In this document: piece after piece, positions 43,997 through 54,279 of the stretch
Position numbering within the stretch: position 1 is the stretch's first letter
How the letters are laid out: the number at the start of each line of letters is the position of its first letter
Assembly: GCA_032334055.1 (NCBI GenBank)
Contig: JAUOZS010000001.1
Coordinates: 682,001 to 746,000 of the forward strand
Source: Selenomonadales bacterium 4137-cl
GTDB lineage: Bacteria; Bacillota; Negativicutes; Sporomusales; UBA7701
Direction: 5' to 3'
DNA length: 64,000 nt
Notes under the pieces: generated by a model
Told to the model about the DNA's origin: nothing
Database searches by the model: none
What the model saw: the letters and a program-made list of their open reading frames with translations, nothing else
Position numbers and translations under genes: made by a program

Positions 43997-44042
43997 TGGT
44001 CACACCTCCAGCTCGAAATTTATAACTTCCAAACCACATTCA

Positions 44043-44231
44043 TCAGCGATAGTTTTGGGATGGTTTAGCCTGTTGGTCATTTTCTAAATAAGCAAAGTCC
44101 TTTTTACAGTTACGAAAAATTGCGTTTACCACTTCTTGCGAGGATTTTCCACTTGTTCTTTTGGCCCAAATGAGTGTCTGTATAAGCCGGTAAAATCTTA
44201 TACTTTCTTCTAGGCTTCTCATGGTCAGCAT
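44043..44231 (-). CDS. Small hypothetical protein
   Basis: A 62-residue charged helical peptide (SLEESIRFYRLIQTLIWAKR), not recognised. GTGAGG precedes ATG 44231 closely and the second ATG at 44222 with better spacing. Could be spurious. Confidence 0.35.
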   Translation of the reverse strand: MLTMRSLEESIRFYRLIQTLIWAKRTSGKSSQEVVNAIFRNCKKDFAYLENDQQAKPSQNYR

Positions 44232-44317
44232 ACCTCACTGATCAGAAAATATGAAGTTTTTTGAATACTGCACGCCTTAAAGGCCTTTAGCCATAGCGGC
44301 CGGTAAAATTACAACAA

Positions 44318-44342
44318 GCGGGGCAGCAAGCGCCTGCCCCGC
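44318..44342 (-). terminator. groEL terminator
   Basis: GCGGGGCAG pairs with CTGCCCCGC around a 7-nt loop; on the minus strand the stem is followed by TTGTTGTAATTTT. It lies 26 bases after the groEL stop. Confidence 0.7.
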
Positions 44343-44367
44343 AATAAATAATCAAAAATATATTAGT

Positions 44368-46344
<1,977 letters not shown>

Positions 46345-46352
46345 CAATTTTA

Positions 46353-46380
46353 ATTATAAAAATTTGCCACCGCAAATCAA
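46353..46380 (-). promoter_or_regulatory. groESL promoter
   Basis: On the minus strand TTGATT (46375-46380), 16 bp and TATAAT (46353-46358) lie just upstream of CIRCE. Confidence 0.7.
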
Positions 46381-46632
46381 GAACGAAATTGCTCAAAAAG
46401 TTGGATTTAGAGCGGGTTTAGCGAAAAAAATCCACTATTTCTTCAACACGCAGACTGTGGCTAAGGAAAATTACCTCGCGCTTTTTCGTAATAAATCATA
46501 TGGGACAGTACCATTTATACTGTTATCGTGGCTGTAGCCTGGTCTGCCAGAACTAGAAAGAGAGTCAATGAGGTATCCTGCGTCACGAGTTGAGAAAAAT
46601 AAATTTTGTTATAAAATTAGTTTTTCTTGCTC
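46381..46632. other. Intergenic region between divergent CIRCE promoters
   Basis: About 250 bases between the groESL promoter and the promoter of the mannose operon, within a 475-bp stretch free of genes. A 67-codon frame from 46334 overlaps CIRCE and has no ribosome site, so I do not call it. Confidence 0.5.
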
Positions 46633-46661
46633 TTGACAGGTATATTTTGGGTCGCTAAAAT
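46633..46661 (+). promoter_or_regulatory. Promoter of the mannose-related operon
   Basis: TTGACA (46633-46638), 17 bp and TAAAAT (46656-46661), 15 bases upstream of a CIRCE element. Confidence 0.8.
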
Positions 46662-46676
46662 AGAGTTAAAATTACG

Positions 46677-46703
46677 TTAGCACTCACATAGCCAGAGTGC
46701 TAA
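46677..46703 (+). promoter_or_regulatory. CIRCE operator of the mannose-related operon
   Basis: TTAGCACTC, nine bases, GAGTGCTAA, identical in both arms to the groESL CIRCE and placed over the expected transcription start of the plus-strand carbohydrate operon. This puts a sugar gene cluster under HrcA. Confidence 0.93.
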
Positions 46704-46764
46704 CACACCTCCACTGATTTTTTGTGTGATCCATTTGCATTCAAAATTGGAAGGGGTTTTTTTA

Positions 46765-47778
46765 TTGACGACGCATTTTCAATCAAGACTGCAATGTGTT
46801 AGTAGTAATTGCAACGATAATAGTTATAGGGAATTGTTCAGGCGCTACCCCCAGAATCCTATTTTGACGATAAAAGACTGGCCGTATGCTGCAAACACCG
46901 TGTTTAACCCGGCGGCAACCAAGTATAATGGAAAGACTTTGCTTCTTGTGCGGGTGGAAGACAGACGAGGCTTTTCCCACTTCACAAAGGCTGTTAGCGA
47001 AAACGGGATTGACAACTGGCAGATAGACAGCATACCCACCTTGGAACCGGACCCGGCAAATTACCCGGAAGAAATATGGGGGATTGAGGACCCCAGAATT
47101 ACCTGGCTGGAAGAGCTTAAAAAATGGTCGGTAGCCTATACGGCGTATTCCACGGGCGGTCCGCTGGTTTCGCTTGCGTTGACGGAGGACTTCACGCACT
47201 TTGAGCGTTTAGGGCCCATTGTACCGCCGGACGACAAAGACGCGGCGCTCTTTCCCCGCCGTTTCAACGGCAAGTGGTATTTGATTCACCGGCCCATTCC
47301 GGGACATTATGGCGCCATTGGCCATATCTGGGTTTCTTGTTCTCCCGACCTAAAGTATTGGGGCGATCATCATATCCTCTTGAAAGCCCGGAACGGAGGC
47401 TGGTGGGATTCCCAAAAAATTGGCCTGTCAGCTCAACCGCTCGAGACTCCGGATGGTTGGCTGATGCTTTACCACGGGGTGCGGCAGACGGCGGCCGGTG
47501 CAATTTACAGGCTGGGCTTGGCGCTGCTGGATTTGGAAAATCCATCCCGTGTCCTGAGACGAAGCGACGAGTGGGTCTTTGGCCCGTCGGCACCTTATGA
47601 GCGCGAGGGAGATGTTGACGATGTGGTCTTTCCGTGCGGATGGGTGCTGGACGACGACGGCACCGTAAAGATGTATTACGGAGGCGCCGATACGTGCGTT
47701 GCTCTGGCAACAGCGTCACTGAGCGACTTGCTCGATTACATAAAGAGCTGCCCTGAATTTGATGCCGAAGGCTTTTAA
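46765..47778 (+). CDS. GH130-family beta-mannoside phosphorylase-like protein
   Basis: A protein of about 337 residues with a five-bladed propeller fold. GH130 motifs: NPILTIKDWPYAANTVFNPAA, LLVRVEDRRGFSHF, GIEDPRITWLEE and WDSQKIGLSAQPLETPDGWLMLYHGV. GH130 enzymes cleave beta-mannosides with phosphate to give mannose 1-phosphate, or run in reverse. I prefer TTG 46765 (GGAAGGGG 8 bases upstream) to GTG 46726. It is the first gene after CIRCE and precedes sugar-nucleotide and mannose-phosphate genes, so mannan-type polymer turnover is likely. Exact linkage unknown. Confidence 0.85.
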   Translation: MTTHFQSRLQCVSSNCNDNSYRELFRRYPQNPILTIKDWPYAANTVFNPAATKYNGKTLLLVRVEDRRGFSHFTKAVSENGIDNWQIDSIPTLEPDPANYPEEIWGIEDPRITWLEELKKWSVAYTAYSTGGPLVSLALTEDFTHFERLGPIVPPDDKDAALFPRRFNGKWYLIHRPIPGHYGAIGHIWVSCSPDLKYWGDHHILLKARNGGWWDSQKIGLSAQPLETPDGWLMLYHGVRQTAAGAIYRLGLALLDLENPSRVLRRSDEWVFGPSAPYEREGDVDDVVFPCGWVLDDDGTVKMYYGGADTCVALATASLSDLLDYIKSCPEFDAEGF

Positions 47779-47822
47779 CTGGATAGGGCTTTCGCGGCAG
47801 CGTTGCAAGGAGGGATTTTAAG

Positions 47823-48830
47823 TTGAAAGCACTTTTACTGGCTGGGGGGCTGGGGACGCGCCTAAGGCCCCTCACAGACCATATTCCTAAACCGATGGTA
47901 CCAATTTTGGGGCAACCCCACCTGAAGCGGCTAATCAGTTATCTTTCCCCAAGCGGGATTGATGAGGTTGTCGTGACTGCGGGTTATCGCGGAAAGGATA
48001 TAGAACTTGCGTTGGGAGACGGTTCGAATCTAGGTGTCGCGATTCGCTATGTGCATGAAAATACGCCGCTGGGAACTGGGGGTGCCATCAAAAATGCCGA
48101 AAAACATTTTGATGGTACTTTCCTTATTTTCAACGCCGACATACTGAGCGAAATCGATGTACAAGCCATGCTAAGGCATCATAAAAAGCACGATGCGGCT
48201 GTGACGATTGCCGTGAAACAGGTGAATAACCCCTCCCAATATGGGGTGATCGAATATGATGCCGATTACAGAATCCGTTCCTTCAAGGAAAAGCCGCCGC
48301 CCGGCGAGGCGAGCTCAAACTGGATTAACGCCGGCGTTTATGTCTTTGAGCCCGCGGTCCTGCGGGAAATTCCGGCCGGCCTGACCGTATCGGTCGAGCG
48401 GGAAACCTTTCCGGCTTTACTATCCCAAAACCACAAATTAGTCGCTTACCGGTATGAAGGTTACTGGTTGGATATAGGCACAACGGACAAATACCTTCTT
48501 GCCCACCGGGATATACTGGACGGCAAGTGCAGAACCATCGCCGGACACAGCGGGAGTTATATAAGCCCTACCGCGACCGTCAGCCCCGAGGCTACTGTTG
48601 TCGAGCCGGTGTATATCGGCGACAAGGCCATCGTCGACGACAAGGCTGTAATAGGCCCTCATGCGGTTTTAGGTTGCAGCGCTTATGTGGGTTATGGAAG
48701 CATGGTCATCGACAGTATTTTGCTGGACGGTGTAAAGGTTGGGCAAAACCTTAAGGTCATAAATTCAGTTGCGGGAAATAACTGCCGCGTTTACGACAAT
48801 CTAATTAGCGATACATGTTGTGAATTCTGA
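47823..48830 (+). CDS. Sugar-1-phosphate nucleotidyltransferase, ManC/GlmU-like
   Basis: A 335-residue enzyme: N-terminal nucleotidyltransferase domain (ALLLAGGLGTRLRPLTDHIPKPMVPILGQPHLKR; NADILSEIDV; YWLDIGTTDKYLLAHRDIL), then left-handed beta-helix repeats from about 240 (YISPTATVSPEATVVEPVYIG). It likely makes GDP-mannose (or another NDP-sugar) from sugar 1-phosphate. TTG start with GGAGGG upstream. Given GH130, ManB and ManA in the operon, mannose 1-phosphate is the natural substrate; inferred. Confidence 0.87.
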   Translation: MKALLLAGGLGTRLRPLTDHIPKPMVPILGQPHLKRLISYLSPSGIDEVVVTAGYRGKDIELALGDGSNLGVAIRYVHENTPLGTGGAIKNAEKHFDGTFLIFNADILSEIDVQAMLRHHKKHDAAVTIAVKQVNNPSQYGVIEYDADYRIRSFKEKPPPGEASSNWINAGVYVFEPAVLREIPAGLTVSVERETFPALLSQNHKLVAYRYEGYWLDIGTTDKYLLAHRDILDGKCRTIAGHSGSYISPTATVSPEATVVEPVYIGDKAIVDDKAVIGPHAVLGCSAYVGYGSMVIDSILLDGVKVGQNLKVINSVAGNNCRVYDNLISDTCCEF

Positions 48831-48877
48831 AAAACCAATAGCTATTTAATAAATAAAACAAAGGAGGCATTGTTTGG

Positions 48878-50056
48878 ATGGGTACCGCCAATCGTATCCG
48901 CAACGTAGCCTTTCTGAGCACTTATCCTCCGAGAGAGTGCGGACTGGCTACCTTTACGCAGGACCTGGTACAGGCATTGGACGCTTTTGACGATCTGATC
49001 AAGACAAAAGTCATTGCCGTCAGTAACGGGGACTATTATAACGACCCGAGGGTAATGACGGTGTTGTCCCAGTATGACAAATGGAGCTACCTGGACCTTG
49101 CGAAAAAAATCAATGAGTCAGATATAGACCTGTTGGTAATCGAACACGAATACGGCATTTTCGGCGGATTCTGCGGCGATTACATTCTGGAACTGATTAA
49201 GAACCTCCGGGTTCCCTTCATTACCACCCTTCATACGGTGTTGCCCAATCCCACCTTTAAGCAAAAACAGGTACTGACCACATTGGGTGCGGCCAGTGTC
49301 AAGGTTGTCACCATGGCCAGAAACACCGTGAAAATCCTCCAGAATGTTTATGGAATTGATAGCAGCAAGATCGAGGTCATCCATCACGGTGTGCCGTTCC
49401 GCCTGCTTGAGTCAAGGGATAAGTTAAAGAAGAAGCACGGCTATGCCAATTTAAACATTATTGCCACCTTCGGTCTTATCAGTCCGGGGAAAGGACTGGA
49501 ATACGGGATCGAAGCGATCGCGCAGGTCGTGAAAGATCACCCCAATACGCTATATCTGATTCTCGGGAAAACACATCCGGGCGTCAAGAGTGAACAAGGG
49601 GAAAATTATCGGCAAAAACTGGCTGCCATCACCGGGTGGCTAGGCATCGAAAACCATGTGCGATTCATTGATAAATACCTTACAAAGGAAGAAATCATCT
49701 ACTACCTACGGCTATGCGACATTTACCTAACCCCGTATCTATCAAAGGACCAGGCGGTCAGCGGCACTCTCGCCTATGCCGTCGGCTCCGGCAGGGTAGT
49801 GATCTCTACGCCGTACTTATACGCGCAGGAGCTATTAGGAGAAGGCCGGGGTCTTCTGGCCGAATTCCGCGATGCCAATTCCATCGCAAAGTGTATCAAG
49901 TATGTGTTGGACAACCCCGACAAAAAAAGTGAAATGGAGCGCAGGACGGCGAAGCTGGGCCAAAACATGCTGTGGAACGCCGTGGCTTCCGAGTATTTCG
50001 AGTTATTCCTTAAGCTGACGGGTGACAGCAAAGACACCGGAACTAAGGTGAGCTGA
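48878..50056 (+). CDS. GT4-family glycosyltransferase
   Basis: A 392-residue GT-B glycosyltransferase. N-terminal FLSTYPPRECGLATFTQDLVQAL and IEHEYGIFGG; C-terminal donor domain with ATFGLISPGKGLEYGIEAI and the EX7E-like region near PYLSKDQAVSGTLAYAVGSGRVVIST. It probably transfers a mannosyl or related unit from a nucleotide sugar. GGAGG precedes the ATG. It ends two bases before the next gene, suggesting a functional pair. Confidence 0.9.
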   Translation: MGTANRIRNVAFLSTYPPRECGLATFTQDLVQALDAFDDLIKTKVIAVSNGDYYNDPRVMTVLSQYDKWSYLDLAKKINESDIDLLVIEHEYGIFGGFCGDYILELIKNLRVPFITTLHTVLPNPTFKQKQVLTTLGAASVKVVTMARNTVKILQNVYGIDSSKIEVIHHGVPFRLLESRDKLKKKHGYANLNIIATFGLISPGKGLEYGIEAIAQVVKDHPNTLYLILGKTHPGVKSEQGENYRQKLAAITGWLGIENHVRFIDKYLTKEEIIYYLRLCDIYLTPYLSKDQAVSGTLAYAVGSGRVVISTPYLYAQELLGEGRGLLAEFRDANSIAKCIKYVLDNPDKKSEMERRTAKLGQNMLWNAVASEYFELFLKLTGDSKDTGTKVS

Positions 50057-50058
50057 TA

Positions 50059-51138
50059 ATGGGAAACATTTCAGCGCCACCTTTCAATAGCGACCACATT
50101 TTTCGGCTGACGGACGATACCGGAATGTTCCAGCACGCAAAGTTCAGCGTTCCCGATCCCGCTCACGGATATACCACGGATGACAACGCCAGGGCGCTGA
50201 TCGTGGCGATGCTGTTATGGACGGTATATGAGCAGGAAGAATACCTCGATCTGGCTTACCGATACCTATCCTTTCTCATAAACGCTCAAACTAAAAACGG
50301 AAAGTATCGAAACTTTATGTCTTACGGCCGCCTATTTCTAGAGGAGGAAGGCTCGGAAGACTGCTTTGGCCGGTGCCTTTGGGCACTGGGGTATGTCGCG
50401 GCGAACCCCAAGACGCCTGATGGCATGAAGGAAGCTTGCAAGATGCTTCTATCAAAAAGTATGCCTAATGTGCCGAACTTACAGTGGCTTAGGTCTAAGG
50501 CCTACAGCATTATCGGTCTGAGGTATGTAGCAACCACCCAAGCCTACGACTGTATTCGGGATTTAGCCGGGTCCCTGGCCGACAGCTACAAAAAGCACGC
50601 AATAAAAAAATGGCATTGGTTCGAGGACGTTATGACATACAGCAATGCCGTTTTGCCCTGGGCGATGTTTATTGCCGGCAAGGTAGTGGACAACAGGGAG
50701 TGGCTGTCGATTGCCGAAGAAAGCCTGGCATTTCTGGAAAAGGTAACCTTTTCCAATGGGTATTTCAAACCTGTCGGGTGTCACGGCTGGTACTCGAAAG
50801 ACGGTATTCCGGCAAAATATGACGAGCAGCCGCTTGAAGCTTGCGAGACGGCGCTGGCTTATCTTGAAGGATATTCCGTCATCCGCAGGATCGATTATTT
50901 ATCGAAAGCCAAAAAATGCCGGAATTGGTATCTGGGGCAAAATTCCCTGCAAAAAAGCCTGATTGACCCACAGACCGGCGGCTGCTGCGACGGAATTACG
51001 CCGACCGGCTTAAACCTGAATCAAGGGGCGGAAAGTATTATCTCCTATTGCATGTGCAGCTTAATTATTGATGAGATGAATTATGAAGGGGGAGTGAGTA
51101 ATGGGTTTAGCCAGTCCGGGAATTTTCCGGCAGTATGA
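50059..51138 (+). CDS. Glycosyltransferase-linked alpha/alpha-barrel protein
   Basis: A 359-residue helical-repeat protein resembling six-hairpin glycosidases: HIFRLTDDTGMFQHAKFSVPDPAHGYTTDDNARALI at the N-terminus, then LWALGYVAANPKTPDG, WHWFEDVMTYSNAVLPWAM and LEACETALAYLEGYSVI. Asp and Glu in TTDDNAR and HWFED could be catalytic. Such domains often occur beside or fused to GT4 enzymes, as here. Precise reaction unknown. The 3' end overlaps manB by 38 bases. Confidence 0.7.
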   Translation: MGNISAPPFNSDHIFRLTDDTGMFQHAKFSVPDPAHGYTTDDNARALIVAMLLWTVYEQEEYLDLAYRYLSFLINAQTKNGKYRNFMSYGRLFLEEEGSEDCFGRCLWALGYVAANPKTPDGMKEACKMLLSKSMPNVPNLQWLRSKAYSIIGLRYVATTQAYDCIRDLAGSLADSYKKHAIKKWHWFEDVMTYSNAVLPWAMFIAGKVVDNREWLSIAEESLAFLEKVTFSNGYFKPVGCHGWYSKDGIPAKYDEQPLEACETALAYLEGYSVIRRIDYLSKAKKCRNWYLGQNSLQKSLIDPQTGGCCDGITPTGLNLNQGAESIISYCMCSLIIDEMNYEGGVSNGFSQSGNFPAV

Positions 51139-52456
51139 CATACGAGGAGTACATGGCCATGATTTAACAACTCACGATGCCGAATTGATCGGGAGAGCGT
51201 TTGGCACGTTTTTACGCAACAAAGGGGAGAAAGCGGCGATTGTCGGACGGGATAACCGAGCTTCTTCCCCGGAGCTTCGCGAGCAAATTGTAAAAGGGCT
51301 GCGGGAAAGCGGAATTGACGTAATAGATATCGGGGTTGTCATATCGCCCGTCTTTTATTACTCAACCCATTTATTCGATATATCCGGCGGCGTGATGATC
51401 ACCGCCAGTCACAACCCTTCGGAATATAACGGGTTTAAAATCCAGTACGACGGCCGGACGCTATACGGCGATGAATTGCTGGATTTGAAACAAATTATCG
51501 ATAAAGGAGAGTTTGCCCATGGCGAAGGCAGCATTTCTCTGGCCTATCCGGAAGACGACTACATAAGCCATTTAAAAGAGAAGCTTTTACTCGGGGATAA
51601 ACGGCTAAAAGTCGTTGTTGACTGCGGCAACGGAACCGCCAGCCTATTCGCACCCAGGCTCCTTTACGAATTGGGTTGCGACGTGATTCCCCTGTACTGC
51701 GAGTCCGACAGCTCCTTTCCCAACCACTTTCCCGACCCGGTCAAGATCGAAAATCTTCAGCAGCTTATAAAGGCGGTACGGGAAAACCGGGCGGACGTCG
51801 GACTTGGCTTCGACGGCGACGGGGACCGGCTAGGAGTAGTGGACGACCGGGGAAATATCATCTGGGGCGATATGCTGATGATCCTGTTCTGGCGGGAAAT
51901 ACTGCCTAAGTACCCGGGGGCCGACGCACTGGTGGAAGTGAAATGTTCGAATCTGTTGTTCGACGAAATAAAACGCCTCGGCGGCAACCCCTTCTTTTAC
52001 AAAACAGGGCATTCCCTGATTAAGGCCAAAATGAAAGAAATCAAGGCGGTCTTCGCCGGCGAAATGTCGGGGCACATGTTTTTTGCCGACGAATATTACG
52101 GCTTCGACGATGCCCTATATGCCGCGGGCCGGCTGCTGAGGATACTATCGCATAGCGCGGTTCCCTTGAGCCAATTATTGGCCGATGTCCCCAAAACATT
52201 TATAACGCCGGAACTGAGGGTGAAATGCTCGGATGCGGATAAGTTCAAGTACGTTGAAAATGCCAAGCGTTATTTTTCAAAAACCGGCCATAAATTTATT
52301 GATATTGACGGAGTAAGAGCAATCTTTGAAAAAGGTTGGGGACTGGTCCGCGCTTCGAATACCGGCCCGGAAGTAATCATGCGCTGCGAAGCGGATTCGG
52401 AGCTTGAGTTCACGCGGATTAAGGATGAGCTGTTCAAGGCGATAAACTATGTTTAA
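51101..52456 (+). CDS. manB: Phosphomannomutase/phosphoglucomutase
   Basis: A 451-residue alpha-D-phosphohexomutase with four domains: IFRQYDIRGVHG; phosphoserine loop GVMITASHNPSEYNGFK; metal loop LGFDGDGDRLGVVD; sugar loop AGEMSGHMFF; phosphate-binding RASNTGPEVIMRCEA. It interconverts mannose 6- and 1-phosphate (and probably glucose forms), linking ManA to the nucleotidyltransferase. GGGGGAG precedes the ATG. Confidence 0.94.
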   Translation: MGLASPGIFRQYDIRGVHGHDLTTHDAELIGRAFGTFLRNKGEKAAIVGRDNRASSPELREQIVKGLRESGIDVIDIGVVISPVFYYSTHLFDISGGVMITASHNPSEYNGFKIQYDGRTLYGDELLDLKQIIDKGEFAHGEGSISLAYPEDDYISHLKEKLLLGDKRLKVVVDCGNGTASLFAPRLLYELGCDVIPLYCESDSSFPNHFPDPVKIENLQQLIKAVRENRADVGLGFDGDGDRLGVVDDRGNIIWGDMLMILFWREILPKYPGADALVEVKCSNLLFDEIKRLGGNPFFYKTGHSLIKAKMKEIKAVFAGEMSGHMFFADEYYGFDDALYAAGRLLRILSHSAVPLSQLLADVPKTFITPELRVKCSDADKFKYVENAKRYFSKTGHKFIDIDGVRAIFEKGWGLVRASNTGPEVIMRCEADSELEFTRIKDELFKAINYV

Positions 52457-52529
52457 ATATGTTCAAAAATGGCATTATGCTTTTTTCACTCTGAAAAAAT
52501 AGACTTTTTGCAGAAGGAGGTAATATGCC

Positions 52530-53081
52530 ATGAGTGAATGCATAAGGGCAATTCCCCGCACGGAAAAAGTGAATAAGGTAAGAAAAGACGGATTTGTACC
52601 AGGAGTAGTATACGGCGGGAACTTGGCTGGTTCTCAGCCGGTAAAGTTCGAAGAAAAGCGGCTGAAAAAACTGCTGCGACATACCTATGATCCCAGGCTT
52701 CAGGTAAAAATTAATAATGAAATTACGCCGTGCGTTATCCAAGAGGTCCAAAGAGACTCGATAACCGGCAAGTTAATCCATATAGCCTTGCAGGTTATAA
52801 ATGACAAAACCCCCTTGAAAATAAACGTTCCTGTCATATTCAGCGGTCAAGATGTCCTGCAAAGGAGAAGGCTCGCATTACAGATAACAAGACCGGAAAT
52901 CATGATCCGGGGAAGACAGGAAACGCTGCCGGAATACGTGGAAATCGATGTTAGCACCAAGCGGCTAGGAGATAAAATAACGGTTGCCGACGTACCTCTT
53001 AAGAGCAACATAAGGGTAATAAATGCCGCTAATGAAATCCTGGCAGTAGTAACCATAGCCAAATTGGGATTGGCAAGTTAA
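52530..53081 (+). CDS. ctc: Ribosomal protein L25/general stress protein Ctc
   Basis: A 183-residue protein of the TL5/CTC type: N-terminal L25 fold binding 5S rRNA (VNKVRKDGFVPGVVYGGNLAGSQPV; VIQEVQRDSITGKLIHIAL) and a C-terminal beta domain (about 95-183; LPEYVEIDVSTKRLGDKITVADV). Ctc is a known stress protein in Bacillus. Its location inside a mannose operon downstream of CIRCE suggests co-induction by heat. AAGGAGG precedes the ATG. Confidence 0.9.
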   Translation: MSECIRAIPRTEKVNKVRKDGFVPGVVYGGNLAGSQPVKFEEKRLKKLLRHTYDPRLQVKINNEITPCVIQEVQRDSITGKLIHIALQVINDKTPLKINVPVIFSGQDVLQRRRLALQITRPEIMIRGRQETLPEYVEIDVSTKRLGDKITVADVPLKSNIRVINAANEILAVVTIAKLGLAS

Positions 53082-53162
53082 CTTTTAGGGGGATAAATCT
53101 ACGAGCTTTATTTCAAGGCTCAGAGTTAGACACCTTTTTCATAATATTTTGGAGGAAGGATC

Positions 53163-54230
53163 ATGTTATATCCGTTAAAATTGACGCCGATATATAAACA
53201 TTCACTCTGGGGCGGCCGCGCGCTGGAAAAGCTCGGACGCAGGTTGCCCAAGGGCCAGGTTGGCGAAAGTTGGGAAGTATCCTGCCATCCTGACGGAGTA
53301 AACGTTATTGCCAACGGCAAGTATATAGGCATACCGCTCACCGATTGGATCAAAGCATATAAGGACAAAGCAGTGGGGCGCGATATCTATCTCAAATATG
53401 AAGCCCGTTTTCCCATACTGATCAAACTTATCGATGCCAGCGACAAGTTGTCGGTGCAAGTGCATCCTTCCGACGAGATGGCCAAGCAATTGGAAAACGA
53501 ATTCTACGGAAAGAATGAAATGTGGTATATTCTCTCGGCAAAACCCGACGCCAAGGTTATATGTGATTTCAAGCCGGGATTTAAGCGGGCGGCGGTTAAT
53601 CGGTATATTGAGGAAAATCGTTTGGAAAAATGGCTGAACTATATTGATATTGAAGCAACCGACGTTATATACGTGCCTGCTGGCACGGTGCACTCCTTGG
53701 GCGCGGGAATCGTGGCTTTGGAAATTCAGCAGAATTCGAACATAACATATCGCATCTACGATTATAACCGGGTGACCCAATCCGGAAAGCAGCGCCAGTT
53801 GCATATAGAAAAAGCACTGAAGGCCATGAACGATCAACCTAGTACTTTGCAGGGAAAAATACATGGGTTGCGGCGGCTGGATGATTCAAGCTTGTCGGTG
53901 ACATTTTTAGTGGCAAATGACCATTTCGCCGTAGAACTTTATGAGCTTCACGGCAATATGGAAGAAACCACCGACGGCGAGTTTTTCATTTTTTCAATAG
54001 TCGAGGGGGAAGGTGAACTTGTTTTTAATAAAGATTCCTTACCAGTTCAAGCTGTCGAGACGGTTTTAATACCGGCGGCATTAGGCAAATACCAGTTTTG
54101 CGGTAAACTAACCATGTTAAAGACATATGTTCCAAAAATCAAGGCACATATCGTAGAGCCGCTGACACGTGCCGGCTACACCTATGCTGAGATAATGAGG
54201 AATGTTCATGGTTGCAAGCTATCGGCTTAG
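53163..54230 (+). CDS. manA: Mannose-6-phosphate isomerase, class I
   Basis: A 355-residue zinc cupin enzyme converting fructose 6-phosphate and mannose 6-phosphate. Motifs: LTPIYKHSLWGGRALEKL, GESWEVSCHPDG, KLSVQVHPSDE (zinc His), EMWYIL, VPAGTVHSLGAGIVALEIQQNSNITYRIYDYNR. AGGAAGG precedes the ATG. It completes the route from fructose 6-phosphate to mannose 1-phosphate with manB in this cluster. Confidence 0.95.
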   Translation: MLYPLKLTPIYKHSLWGGRALEKLGRRLPKGQVGESWEVSCHPDGVNVIANGKYIGIPLTDWIKAYKDKAVGRDIYLKYEARFPILIKLIDASDKLSVQVHPSDEMAKQLENEFYGKNEMWYILSAKPDAKVICDFKPGFKRAAVNRYIEENRLEKWLNYIDIEATDVIYVPAGTVHSLGAGIVALEIQQNSNITYRIYDYNRVTQSGKQRQLHIEKALKAMNDQPSTLQGKIHGLRRLDDSSLSVTFLVANDHFAVELYELHGNMEETTDGEFFIFSIVEGEGELVFNKDSLPVQAVETVLIPAALGKYQFCGKLTMLKTYVPKIKAHIVEPLTRAGYTYAEIMRNVHGCKLSA

Positions 54231-54279
54231 CAAGGTCAGTTCCTAAGCCAAAAACAATCAACTACAGGAGGTTGTCCCG

